From: Fredericiella sp963839515
GTDB lineage: Bacteria; Chloroflexota; Anaerolineae; Caldilineales; Caldilineaceae
DNA: 64,000 nucleotides
Assembly (NCBI GenBank): GCA_963839515.1
Contig: CAWIVN010000030.1
Span: forward strand, 1-64,000
Direction of reading: 5' to 3'
A model generated the notes under the pieces. The model was not told the DNA's origin, did no database searches, and saw nothing but the letters and a program-made list of their open reading frames with translations. The translations under genes and the position numbers were made by a program. This document shows positions 54,686 to 63,467 of the stretch, piece after piece (position 1 is the first letter of the stretch; the number at the start of each line of letters is the position of its first letter).

Positions 54686-55903
54686 ATGGATGCAATACAT
54701 TCCAGCGGTCTTGCTATTGAGAGCTTTGGTGAAACGATGGCATTTGATTTTGACAATGCGCCCGAGCGGCGCGGGACAGACAGCGCCAAGTGGGCCTACT
54801 TTGGGCCGGATGTACTGCCGATGTGGGTGGCGGACATGGATTTTGCTTCGCCGCCTGCAATCAAGGAGGCGCTGCAAGAGCGCGTAGCGCATGGGGTATT
54901 TGGCTACGGCTGGGATAGCGCCAAGCTGCGGGCAGCAGTGGTGGAGCGCATGGCGCGGCTCTATGACTGGAGCATTGAAGCGAGCGACATCTTCTTCCTG
55001 CCGGGGCTTGTCAGCGGGCTAAACGTGGTGAGCCGGGCGATTGGCGAGCCAGGCGACGGTGTAGTCGTGCACAAACCAGTATATGGGCCGTTCTTGAGCG
55101 CGCCGGTCAACCAGGGGCGCACGTTGCAGGTTGCGCCCCTAAAGCTGCACAGCGAGGGCCAGCGCCTGCACTACACGGTGGACTTCGAACGATTTGAGGA
55201 GGTCGTAGACGATTCGACGCGCATGTTCATCCTCTGCAACCCGCACAACCCGGTCGGCCGTGCCTTCCGCCGCGACGAGTTACTGCAGATGGCAGATATA
55301 TGCGAGCGACACAATCTGGTGATTTGCTCAGACGAAATTCACTGCGACCTGTTAATGGAAGACACGAAGCATATTCCAGTCGCCAGCCTGTCGTCCGAAA
55401 TTGCGCAGCGCACGATCACGCTGATGGCGCCGAGCAAGACTTTCAACGTGCCGGGTTTGGGATTCAGCATGGCGATCATTCAGAACGTCGAAATGCGCAA
55501 GCAGATCGAAAAGACGGCAATGGGCATCGTGCCGCATGCCAACATCTTGGGGGTAGTCGCCGCCGAGGCGGCCTATACGCGCTGCGACGATTGGCTGCGC
55601 GAGCTGAATGCCTATCTGACCGCCAACCGGGATTACGCCGTCGCCTATTTGCAGCGCGAACTGCCCGCCGCGCGCATGACCTGCCCGGAAGCGACCTACC
55701 TGCTGTGGGTGGACTGCCGCGAGCTTGGCATCGAAGGAACGCCGAGCGATTTCTTTCTCAAGCAGGCCAAGGTAGCGAGCAACGACGGGAAATGGTTTGG
55801 GGAAGAGGGCGAAGGATTTGTGCGCCTGAATTATGGCTGCCCGCGCCACATACTGCAGAAGGGGCTGGAGATGCTCGTGGAGTCTGTTCGCAATGGTCAA
55901 TGA
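54686..55903 (+). CDS. MalY/PatB-type PLP-dependent C-S beta-lyase/aminotransferase
   Basis: 405 aa from ATG 54686; a later ATG at 54737 (MAFDFDNAPERR) would give 388 aa, closer to the family norm. Fold type I PLP enzyme: WVADMDFASPPAIKEAL, ILCNPHNPVGRAF, CSDEIHCDLL and the PLP Lys in MAPSKTFNVPGL. Family members cleave cystathionine-type C-S bonds, and some have regulatory roles. Follows mrpG by 7 bases, so may share its transcript without a functional link. Confidence 0.92.
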   Translation: MDAIHSSGLAIESFGETMAFDFDNAPERRGTDSAKWAYFGPDVLPMWVADMDFASPPAIKEALQERVAHGVFGYGWDSAKLRAAVVERMARLYDWSIEASDIFFLPGLVSGLNVVSRAIGEPGDGVVVHKPVYGPFLSAPVNQGRTLQVAPLKLHSEGQRLHYTVDFERFEEVVDDSTRMFILCNPHNPVGRAFRRDELLQMADICERHNLVICSDEIHCDLLMEDTKHIPVASLSSEIAQRTITLMAPSKTFNVPGLGFSMAIIQNVEMRKQIEKTAMGIVPHANILGVVAAEAAYTRCDDWLRELNAYLTANRDYAVAYLQRELPAARMTCPEATYLLWVDCRELGIEGTPSDFFLKQAKVASNDGKWFGEEGEGFVRLNYGCPRHILQKGLEMLVESVRNGQ

Positions 55904-56930
55904 CTTCTTGAATGTAGCACTACAATTTACCCCACTGCTCGCCATTCTCCTGTTCGCCAACTGGGGCGAGCGGCTGCGCCAGCGGGATGTCCCTTACATG
56001 GCCCCTGTCGTCGTCAGCTATGTTGCCACCGCCCTGCTCTATATTGCAGCCTTTGTTTTCGGCCTCATTTTTCTGCTCACCGCCACCATGCCCGCGGCGC
56101 CGATTCCGATCGAGTCGCCGGCGTGGCTTGTCTTTGGCGTCCTCGTACCCAGCGTAATCGGCTTGCTTCTGCTGCTGAAGCCCGCGCGACGCCTCGTCGC
56201 CCGTTTCACCAATTTGGAGCCGGATCATCCCGTCCACACGGTGGCGCTGGCGCTGACGATGACGCCCATTCTCAACCAAGGCCTGACGCTTGGCATCGGT
56301 CTTGAGACACTGACCAACCTCATCAGCCAGCAGGCGGAGCAGACCGGCATGGCACCGATTTCGCTGGCGAGCCTGTGGGCGCAAAACATCATGTTTGTGC
56401 TGATGGCCTTGATAGGCGTAGGCTGGCTCACGCGCCTTACCTTTGGCGAGTCGCTGCGGCGGCTTGGGATCGTGCGGCCCAGTGGCCGCGATATTATGAT
56501 CGGTGTGGCCGCCGCGCTGGTGTTGATTCCAGTGATCCCCATCCTGCTTGGGTTGCTTGGCAACGCGGGCATGGGCGTAGATCAAGACGTCGAGTCATTG
56601 ACCGAGGTGTTGACGGGTGCGTTATTTGCGACGCCGCTGGGAATTCTCTCGGTCGGCCTTGCGCCGGGCATTGGCGAGGAGTCGATCTTCCGCGGCGCGA
56701 TGCAACCGCGCTTTGGCCTGGTGCTTACTTCGATCTTGTTTGCCCTGGTACATGGGCAGTATGGGCTCTCGTTGGCGACGCTGGTCGTGTTTGGCCTTGG
56801 TCTCGTGCTGGGCATCGTGCGCAACCGCACCAACACGACTACGTCCATGCTCACGCATGCGCTGTACAACTCGGGTACTGCCTTGCTGGCTTACCTGGGC
56901 ATCCAGTTCCTGAGCCAACAGCGGCCCTAG
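55893..56930 (+). CDS. CPBP-family intramembrane metalloprotease
   Basis: About 345 aa, eight or so hydrophobic helices. I start at ATG 55893 (MVNDFLNVAL), overlapping the lyase stop by 11 bases; the frame opens further upstream inside that gene. The three CPBP motifs are present: GIGEESIFRG (Glu-Glu and Arg), FALVHGQYG (His) and MLTHALYNSG (His/Asn). This family (Abi/CAAX-protease-like) cleaves within the membrane; substrate unknown. Confidence 0.9.
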   Translation: MVNDFLNVALQFTPLLAILLFANWGERLRQRDVPYMAPVVVSYVATALLYIAAFVFGLIFLLTATMPAAPIPIESPAWLVFGVLVPSVIGLLLLLKPARRLVARFTNLEPDHPVHTVALALTMTPILNQGLTLGIGLETLTNLISQQAEQTGMAPISLASLWAQNIMFVLMALIGVGWLTRLTFGESLRRLGIVRPSGRDIMIGVAAALVLIPVIPILLGLLGNAGMGVDQDVESLTEVLTGALFATPLGILSVGLAPGIGEESIFRGAMQPRFGLVLTSILFALVHGQYGLSLATLVVFGLGLVLGIVRNRTNTTTSMLTHALYNSGTALLAYLGIQFLSQQRP

Positions 56931-56941
56931 AAGCCATGCTG

Positions 56942-57247
56942 TTACCAGCCAGCCTCCGCCGGAAACACGTCCGTAAAGCGTACGGCAGTGCGGGGCTTGG
57001 CCATCATCGACGTCACGGTATCGCGCCACACAGCGTAATGGGCCGTTTCCTTGTGATCGACGGTTGCTTCTTGCGAGCGGTAGACCTCGTTGAGCACAAA
57101 GTGCGTGGGGTCGTCATTGTCCTGGATCACGTCAAAGCGAGCGATCCCTGCTTCCTGTACACTATTGCGAGCGTTCTCGATAGTGGCGGCCTTGAAGGCT
57201 TCGACTGATTCAGGCAAAACATAGACATGTACGTGCACGACCAACAT
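56942..57247 (-). CDS. Antibiotic-biosynthesis-monooxygenase-type dimeric alpha-beta protein
   Basis: 101 aa ABM domain (ferredoxin-like dimer). Typical pattern: VHVYVLPESVEAFKAATIEN, RFDVIQDNDDPTHFVLNEVY, then a His-rich HKETAHYAVWRD and end RFTDVFP. Length and motifs match the small quinol-monooxygenase/LsrG-like group. Exact reaction unknown. It converges with the CPBP gene, 11 bases apart. The 219-base gap after its start (57248-57466) shows no gene. Confidence 0.9.
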   Translation of the reverse strand: MLVVHVHVYVLPESVEAFKAATIENARNSVQEAGIARFDVIQDNDDPTHFVLNEVYRSQEATVDHKETAHYAVWRDTVTSMMAKPRTAVRFTDVFPAEAGW

Positions 57248-57466
57248 CGTCAGCCTCTCCTTTTTGCGAGCGGATTGTGAAATGCCAGTATCATATCACC
57301 TCGACCCTTCTTGCCTACCTTGACGACTCCTGGTATTCGCCTTACAATCTGTAGGTGCGATATTAGGTTCTGGTTCCCAGCCCTGCCGTGACTTCGCCGC
57401 CCAGGAGAGCCGTATGAGCGACCCCCAAAGCTTGCAGCGCATCCCCGCATCCTCGGAGGAAAGCAC

Positions 57467-59023
57467 ATGAGCAGCAAAGTGTCTTGGCGCAAGGACATGC
57501 CGCCGCTGCTGCACTTCCTGGAACAGAAACTTAACCATCGCGTGCGCGGCCACGACGAAGTCCTCGGCTATGAGCTTTATTTTGTCGATCTTTCCGCGTG
57601 GAAACTGCGCTTCTCCAACGCCACACCCGTATTGTGGATGAAAGAGAATGACCTTGCCTCGTTCGACAACCCGCGCCAAATTGCGGAGAGCGTGATCGAA
57701 GCTGTGCGCATGCGCAACCTGGTCGAGCGCCAGACAATCGTATTGGTGGACGGCCCCGAAGCGGGACTGCGCGAAGCCTTTCGCATCAGCTTTATGCCCA
57801 TTATGGTGCTTGACAGCATTGACGTCCACGCCGTAATGGAATCACGGCGGGCGACCGGCGAATTGCTCGACCGCCTTTGTATTCAGCTTAGTCCGGCGTT
57901 GCTTTCGCCCTACGAGATCAGCAAACCTGTTACCGGCTCGCGCTTTTTCGGCCGCGAGTCGGACCTACGCCGGATCCTATATGGCAGTGACAGCAACTAC
58001 GCCGTGATGGGCATACGCCGTATCGGCAAGTCTTCGCTGCTGCGCGAGGTCGAACGCCGGCTGCAGGAACAAGTACAAGAAACCGTGCAGGAGGGCTTTA
58101 GCAGCGAGGATATCGCACGCCGCATTTTTTACAAGGACTGCAGTTCGATCACTTCGTCGGGAGCACTGATGCAGGCCGTGGTCAACCACTTCCATCCGCA
58201 GGAGTTGAATCGGCTCAACCACCGCCAGTTTCCCATCTTTTTCCCGGATTTCATGCGTCGCATGGCCAAGCGCTACGGTGGACAGCTTGTGTTCTTGCTC
58301 GACGAGTTCGATGCGCTGCTGCGCGCCGAGTTCGCCAACGAGGAGTTGCTCGACCAACTGCGCGCTTCCAGTAACGAGGGCAGCTGCCGCTTCATTTTTG
58401 CCGGCTTCCGCGACTTGCTCAACGAGACTAGCAGCCTGAGCTCGCCGTTCTTCAATTTCGCCAAACCCCTGCGGCTCAAGGAGTTTAGTCGCGAGGACGC
58501 TGCCAGCCTCATTCTCATGCCACTTGAGAGCTTGCGCATCCGACTCGAACGCCGCGAAGAAATTATAGACATAATTTACGGCGAAACCGCTGGTCAGCCC
58601 AACCTGATCCAATATTACTGTTCCTACTTGGTGGACAAGCTCGACCGTAGCGGCAATCGTGCGGTTTCGCCCGAGGATGTAGCGGGCGTGCCTGACGACG
58701 AAAACTTCCGATCGTTTCTGGTCAACACCTTTATGGACAATACCGATCACCTGGAGAAGGCGCTGGTCTTCTCACTGATTCTTTTTGACCCAGTGAGCGA
58801 AAAACGCTACGACCTGGAAATGATCGATCAGGCGCTGCGCAAGGGTGGAATCGACACACGTTTCCTACAGCTGGAGCGAGCCTGCCGCAACCTTGAGCTC
58901 ACGGGCATTTTGGACAAGCGCGGCCGACACTACCATTTTGCCATCCCAGTTTTCCCCCGCGTGTTGCGTGCGAACTACAACATAAAGTATCTGCTCGGCA
59001 AGATCCGTTATGAGGGTATATAG
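57467..59023 (+). CDS. AAA ATPase with unrecognised N-terminal domain (AAA_16/STAND-like)
   Basis: 518 aa, cytoplasmic. Residues 1-150 form a mixed alpha-beta domain I do not recognise (LGYELYFVDLSAWKLRF, TIVLVDGPEAGLREAF). The ATPase follows: SRFFGRESDLRRIL (158-171), Walker A GIRRIGKSS (182-190), Walker B LVFLLDEFDAL near 280-290, sensor-like RFIFAGFRDLL. A C-terminal winged-helix-like region (NLELTGILDKRGRHYHFAI) ends the protein. AGGAAAG precedes the ATG. The next gene starts directly at its stop, so these two act together. Likely a signal-dependent ATPase; no effector domain identified. Confidence 0.85.
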   Translation: MSSKVSWRKDMPPLLHFLEQKLNHRVRGHDEVLGYELYFVDLSAWKLRFSNATPVLWMKENDLASFDNPRQIAESVIEAVRMRNLVERQTIVLVDGPEAGLREAFRISFMPIMVLDSIDVHAVMESRRATGELLDRLCIQLSPALLSPYEISKPVTGSRFFGRESDLRRILYGSDSNYAVMGIRRIGKSSLLREVERRLQEQVQETVQEGFSSEDIARRIFYKDCSSITSSGALMQAVVNHFHPQELNRLNHRQFPIFFPDFMRRMAKRYGGQLVFLLDEFDALLRAEFANEELLDQLRASSNEGSCRFIFAGFRDLLNETSSLSSPFFNFAKPLRLKEFSREDAASLILMPLESLRIRLERREEIIDIIYGETAGQPNLIQYYCSYLVDKLDRSGNRAVSPEDVAGVPDDENFRSFLVNTFMDNTDHLEKALVFSLILFDPVSEKRYDLEMIDQALRKGGIDTRFLQLERACRNLELTGILDKRGRHYHFAIPVFPRVLRANYNIKYLLGKIRYEGI

Positions 59024-61867
59024 GTGAACAACTGGCCCTCCGAACCAACCGGCAGCTGGGAACTCACTCCATATGCGGGCGACAGCCAGTTCAAGCGGCA
59101 GCGTCTGCGCCATCTCGATCGCATTCGCCAAGTAGTCGAACACGTCCGTCAGCATGATTATGTCGTGCTCCTCGGCCCCGCCTACAGCGAAAAGACGCGA
59201 CTGCTCAACGACGTGGACGAAAAGCTCGCCGCTAGCGACCTTTATACACCGATCTATGTCAATCTCTGGCGCGTGCGCACCGACGACGAGGCGGCGTTCT
59301 TTTCTAGCCTGGCCCAGGTGATCTGTCGATCCGAGCGCATCTGCGGTCAGCCCTATGCCGATATGGAGCGGGCAGATCGCACCTATGACGGAGGAAGTTT
59401 TCGTTCCTTTCTAGACACGATCGCGCAGCATCACGACCGGCATGTGGTGCTGCTAATTGACCATTTACAGGTGCTGCCGCAGGATTTGACGCACCGCCTG
59501 CTGCAGTTGTTGCGCGCTGCCTACATGGAGCGCCAGCCTACTGCCCAACACCAGGTCGACGTCGTCGTGGCGGGAAGCGCCGCCTTGGCTGAACTCTCGC
59601 ATGACAGCACCTCGCCCTTCAACATGGCGCACCCCGTGTTTCAAGGGCCACTCACAGTTGACGCTTCGCTGGCACTAACCCGCGCCAACTTGGACGCTGC
59701 GGGAACACCATACTCGCCGGGAGCGGCTGAGCGCTGCGTTTACTGGGCTGGTGGCGACAGCTACCTCATCCCGCAATTGATCAGCTTGTGCCAAGAGAAA
59801 CTCCAAGGCTATCGTAATCAGCGCATTACTCGCACGGTCGTGGATCATACCGCCGAAGAGTTTGTCGCTGATCTACCATGCGATCCGATGCGGGCAGCTA
59901 TTCAGGTGATCGAAGAAGACCCAGATACATTGCTCGACATCGTCACGCTGCTGCGCGAGGCAGTGCTGCCGCGCAACCAGGCACACCAGACAATCCTGCG
60001 CACCGGACTGGATCGCCTGCAATTGTCCGGGGCCGTCGTACTGGATGGGGACAGCTACCACATCAAGAATGAGATATACCGCCGCGTGCTACACCGTCAT
60101 TTCGTACAAGGACGTGTTGCCCATGTGCTGCGCATGAACGGGCGATGGGAGGAGGCAATTCAGTACCTATCGACCGAACTAGAGAGCGAACCGCTTGCAC
60201 CCAGCGACATCGAGGCCAGCCGCACGGTTCTTCTAGACGCAATCGTCCAGTCAATCTATGCGGCCGGCCGCGAGGAAGATGCCTATCGAGCGTTGCTGGA
60301 GGGCATTCACCTGGGTTTCCATCTCTCAGGGGTACGCGTCTATCGCGCCTACGCCGGCCGCGGCGAACTGCGCCTGGTTGAAAGCGACGACGAAATTACC
60401 CCGGCGGATGCGGTCATCGACCTCAACGATGTTGCGCAAGCCGAAGTGCGCACGTTTCGTGGTGGTGACTATGCTCTGCGCGGCGAGATGGGAAGCAAAC
60501 GGCTGTTGGCAGCATTGACGCCGGAACGGCGGCCTATCGGCATGGTTACCATCGATCACTTTAGCGCCGAAACCGAACCTCACGTCTATCCACCCCATCT
60601 CTTTGCCTTGCTGCGGTTTCTGCGCCACGCATCCAGCGCCATCGAGAACGTCATGATGCGCAGCGCTATTCAAGAGATCGGTCGGGCCGTACTCAACGCC
60701 AGCACGCTCACCTCCAACCTGGACCACGTGCTGCAGGTCGTGCTTAACGCCACGGGCGGAGACGCCGCGCAATTGCACTTACTTGACGCAGAGTACGCCC
60801 ATCTGACACGTTTTGTTCACACTGGAGACATGGCAGCGGTTCGCGATGCCGGCGAGGCGCGTATTGAGCTGGAGTTGAGCAACCACCCGGCAGTACAGGC
60901 ACTACGCAATAATACACTCACGCCATCACGCCAGGCTACGCCGCCAGGAATGTATGCCTATCTGCCGCTTGTAGCTGGTGGCAATCAACTTGGCGTGCTT
61001 GTGCTCTTCTTTGGCGGTTTACACAGTGGTCTCAGCGCCGAAGATCGCAAAACATTGGAGACTTTTGCTGACCAGGTTGCGATTGCAGTGCACAACATGC
61101 AGTTGCTACGCCGTACCGACGACGCCCTGCAGGAGAAAGTACGGCAGCTTGACGCCCTGCGGCGCCAGGCCGTCCAGGAACGCGACCAGGAGTTGCAGGA
61201 TGTGGCAACCGCACTCGTCCATCGCATTGGTGGCGCGACCGGCGATATTCCCGTTCACCTGGCGCGTGTACGTGCGGCAGTCGCGAACGAGAGTGAGGAA
61301 CAGATCGCCGCGCGCAGCGAGGTGTTTGATGCACTCGAACACGTGGAAAAACGCATCCAGCACGTGCAAGACCTGCTGCCGTCGCTAGAGGAGATTGCGA
61401 ACCTGGCTGCGGTCAGCTTCCGGCCCGTGGAGCTGTCGGGCCTGCTGGAGGAATTGGTAAACGAATTGGTGTCTAGTCCCGGCGTAGTCGAAGCGGACCT
61501 GGCTGTCGACAAGGATGTCATCGTCGAAGGCAGCCGCACCTTGCTGCGCGATGCCTTGCGCTCGCTGCTGGAGAACGGCTACGAGGCCATGCCGCGTGGC
61601 GGCACGTTAACCGTACGCGTCACCAAACTGCCGGGAGGGCACGTCCAGATTCGCATCGAAGATACGGGGGTGGGCATTGCTGATAAGCACAAGAGCAAGA
61701 TGTTTCAGCTAGGCTTTAGCACCAAGGGAGGACGCAGGCGCAACCGTGGACGGGGTATGTTCACCTGCCGAGCTATCGTGCGCAAACATGGCGGGGAAAT
61801 CGCCATCGATTCGCGCGAGGGCCACGGTACAGTCGTCACGATAGTACTGCCACTCCTGGGAGTCTAG
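59024..61867 (+). CDS. Histidine kinase with degenerate AAA-like N-terminus and GAF domains
   Basis: 947 aa. GTG start at 59024 directly follows the ATPase stop, behind GAGGG. Residues about 40-400 resemble an AAA/STAND ATPase, with altered Walker A (LLGPAYSEKTRLL) and a B-like VVLLIDHLQVLP. Two GAF-like domains follow, about 425-545 and 555-695 (YAYLPLVAGGNQLGVLVLFF), then a coiled-coil linker. The dimerisation helix has His733 in ALVHRIGGATGDIP, and the HATPase has N-box SLLENGYEAM, DTGVGIAD near 880 and RGRGMFTCRAIVRKHGG. Soluble, no membrane helices. The presumed partner is the receiver protein encoded next. Confidence 0.88.
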   Translation: MNNWPSEPTGSWELTPYAGDSQFKRQRLRHLDRIRQVVEHVRQHDYVVLLGPAYSEKTRLLNDVDEKLAASDLYTPIYVNLWRVRTDDEAAFFSSLAQVICRSERICGQPYADMERADRTYDGGSFRSFLDTIAQHHDRHVVLLIDHLQVLPQDLTHRLLQLLRAAYMERQPTAQHQVDVVVAGSAALAELSHDSTSPFNMAHPVFQGPLTVDASLALTRANLDAAGTPYSPGAAERCVYWAGGDSYLIPQLISLCQEKLQGYRNQRITRTVVDHTAEEFVADLPCDPMRAAIQVIEEDPDTLLDIVTLLREAVLPRNQAHQTILRTGLDRLQLSGAVVLDGDSYHIKNEIYRRVLHRHFVQGRVAHVLRMNGRWEEAIQYLSTELESEPLAPSDIEASRTVLLDAIVQSIYAAGREEDAYRALLEGIHLGFHLSGVRVYRAYAGRGELRLVESDDEITPADAVIDLNDVAQAEVRTFRGGDYALRGEMGSKRLLAALTPERRPIGMVTIDHFSAETEPHVYPPHLFALLRFLRHASSAIENVMMRSAIQEIGRAVLNASTLTSNLDHVLQVVLNATGGDAAQLHLLDAEYAHLTRFVHTGDMAAVRDAGEARIELELSNHPAVQALRNNTLTPSRQATPPGMYAYLPLVAGGNQLGVLVLFFGGLHSGLSAEDRKTLETFADQVAIAVHNMQLLRRTDDALQEKVRQLDALRRQAVQERDQELQDVATALVHRIGGATGDIPVHLARVRAAVANESEEQIAARSEVFDALEHVEKRIQHVQDLLPSLEEIANLAAVSFRPVELSGLLEELVNELVSSPGVVEADLAVDKDVIVEGSRTLLRDALRSLLENGYEAMPRGGTLTVRVTKLPGGHVQIRIEDTGVGIADKHKSKMFQLGFSTKGGRRRNRGRGMFTCRAIVRKHGGEIAIDSREGHGTVVTIVLPLLGV

Positions 61868-61898
61868 ACATACCCGTTGGGAAGGAGTCACTGCCGCC

Positions 61899-63467
61899 AT
61901 GCAAAATGCACGCATTTTGATTCTCGACGATGATGAACAGTGGGTTAAGACCTTCCGCACTGTCCTAGATGGAAAGGTTGCCAGTATCGACAGCGTACAC
62001 AGCTTGGCAGAGGCCATCGACCTGCTCGACAAACGCTACTTCAACGTTGCCATCGTGGACCTACGCCTGAATAATGATGACTCGAGCGACGATTCAGGCA
62101 TGGAGTTTTTGGCCGCGGTCCGGAAACGCGGGTTGGCGGAGGTATTGGCTCCCATTATGTGCACAGCGTACGGCAACCTTACGAATGCTATAGAAGCCTT
62201 GCGCGACTACCAAGTGGTTGATTTTATTAATAAGGGAGACTTTCAGGCGGAGTCACTGCTGCTGGCAGTCAGAAAGGCCCTCGAACGGCAGCACTGCGCC
62301 AACCATATCGAAATTGAATTGGAAGGGGAGCAGCCGTTTGCCAGCCTATGGGAAGGTAAAGACTGGGCGCGCAGGGAGGATCCCAAGGAGCTGGCGGCAG
62401 AGTTGCACGACCTACTGTGCCGGCTATTTCCGCGTGCTGATCACCTGTGGATTCGCCCGCTGGCGGCAGGACAGAGCGGGGCCGGCATACTTGAAGTTGA
62501 ACCCACATATCGCGCTACCGCCGGCGAGATCGACATCGTCAAGTTTGGCAAGCGAGATAAGATTCTGCAAGAGGTCGACAACTACACAGAGGGTGTTGAT
62601 CTCTATGTCAGCAACCAAAGCTCCACCAAGGTCGAAGGCGCCCATGGCCGCGTGATGGGGGCAATCCGTTACCGATTGATTGGCGCAGGCGACGGCAAGG
62701 CCGATTCACTCGCCGACCGTTACCGGAACCACGATGTGGCCGACGTCTGTGCAGTACTCGACAACCTATTTGGCGTGACCTGCCGGCGCTGGTACGACAA
62801 TCGCGAGCAGCCCCGGCGTTACCGTGATTTGGTCGGATTGTACACTGAAGGGCTGCACATTGAGTGGGACGAGGTGTGGAGCGCTGCCGCACACTGCGGC
62901 GTCGACGTCAGCCGGCCAAAAATCGAGTTCCCAGGCATTTCGGGCGATTTCATCAATCCTCGCCATTGGTTAGCGGAGCGCAAACACATCTGCTCGCATC
63001 GTGTGTGGCTAGCTTTTACGCACGGCGATCTCAATGAACATAATGTCCTGGTAGCACAAGACCGCCGCTGCTGGCTGATCGACTTCTACCGCACTGGCAA
63101 GGGACACATCTTGCGTGACTTTGTAGAATTGGAAACGGCCTTCAAGTTCGGCTTGACTCAACTTGATAGCTACGCTGACCGAGAACAGTTGGAGAGTCTG
63201 CTGCTGGAACAAAAGAGCTTCAAGGAAGAGCTAAGGGTAGACCAAACTCGCCCCTATGCACGCGCCATCTCTGTGATTGCACACCTACGCTCGCTGGCAG
63301 GCGAGGTCCTCGGCTTGGAGCGCGAAATGGAGGAGTATCAGGTGGCCCTCCTCCTGCAGACACTAAAGCTGCTCAGTCTGAACTTTCTGTACCCAGACGA
63401 ACGAAGCCGCGGTCATGTTCTGTTGGCGGCCGCCATGATCTGCTCTAAGCTAGGCCAGCCAAACTAG
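61899..63467 (+). CDS. Receiver domain fused to an aminoglycoside-phosphotransferase-like kinase
   Basis: 522 aa. Residues 1-130 are a canonical receiver: acidic DDD at 10-12, phospho-acceptor Asp54 (VAIVDLRL), Thr89 and Lys112 (FINKGDF). The rest is a kinase/APH-like fold: GEIDIVKFGKRDKI as the nucleotide-binding Lys strand, catalytic HGDLNEHN at 375-382 and metal-binding Asp395 in WLIDFYRTG. So both receiver and kinase residues look intact. This fusion is uncommon: phosphorelay from the kinase at 59024 may switch a small-molecule or protein kinase. Such kinase domains are reported in conflict-type signalling systems, a link I cannot confirm. GGAAGGAG precedes the start. Confidence 0.86.
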   Translation: MQNARILILDDDEQWVKTFRTVLDGKVASIDSVHSLAEAIDLLDKRYFNVAIVDLRLNNDDSSDDSGMEFLAAVRKRGLAEVLAPIMCTAYGNLTNAIEALRDYQVVDFINKGDFQAESLLLAVRKALERQHCANHIEIELEGEQPFASLWEGKDWARREDPKELAAELHDLLCRLFPRADHLWIRPLAAGQSGAGILEVEPTYRATAGEIDIVKFGKRDKILQEVDNYTEGVDLYVSNQSSTKVEGAHGRVMGAIRYRLIGAGDGKADSLADRYRNHDVADVCAVLDNLFGVTCRRWYDNREQPRRYRDLVGLYTEGLHIEWDEVWSAAAHCGVDVSRPKIEFPGISGDFINPRHWLAERKHICSHRVWLAFTHGDLNEHNVLVAQDRRCWLIDFYRTGKGHILRDFVELETAFKFGLTQLDSYADREQLESLLLEQKSFKEELRVDQTRPYARAISVIAHLRSLAGEVLGLEREMEEYQVALLLQTLKLLSLNFLYPDERSRGHVLLAAAMICSKLGQPN

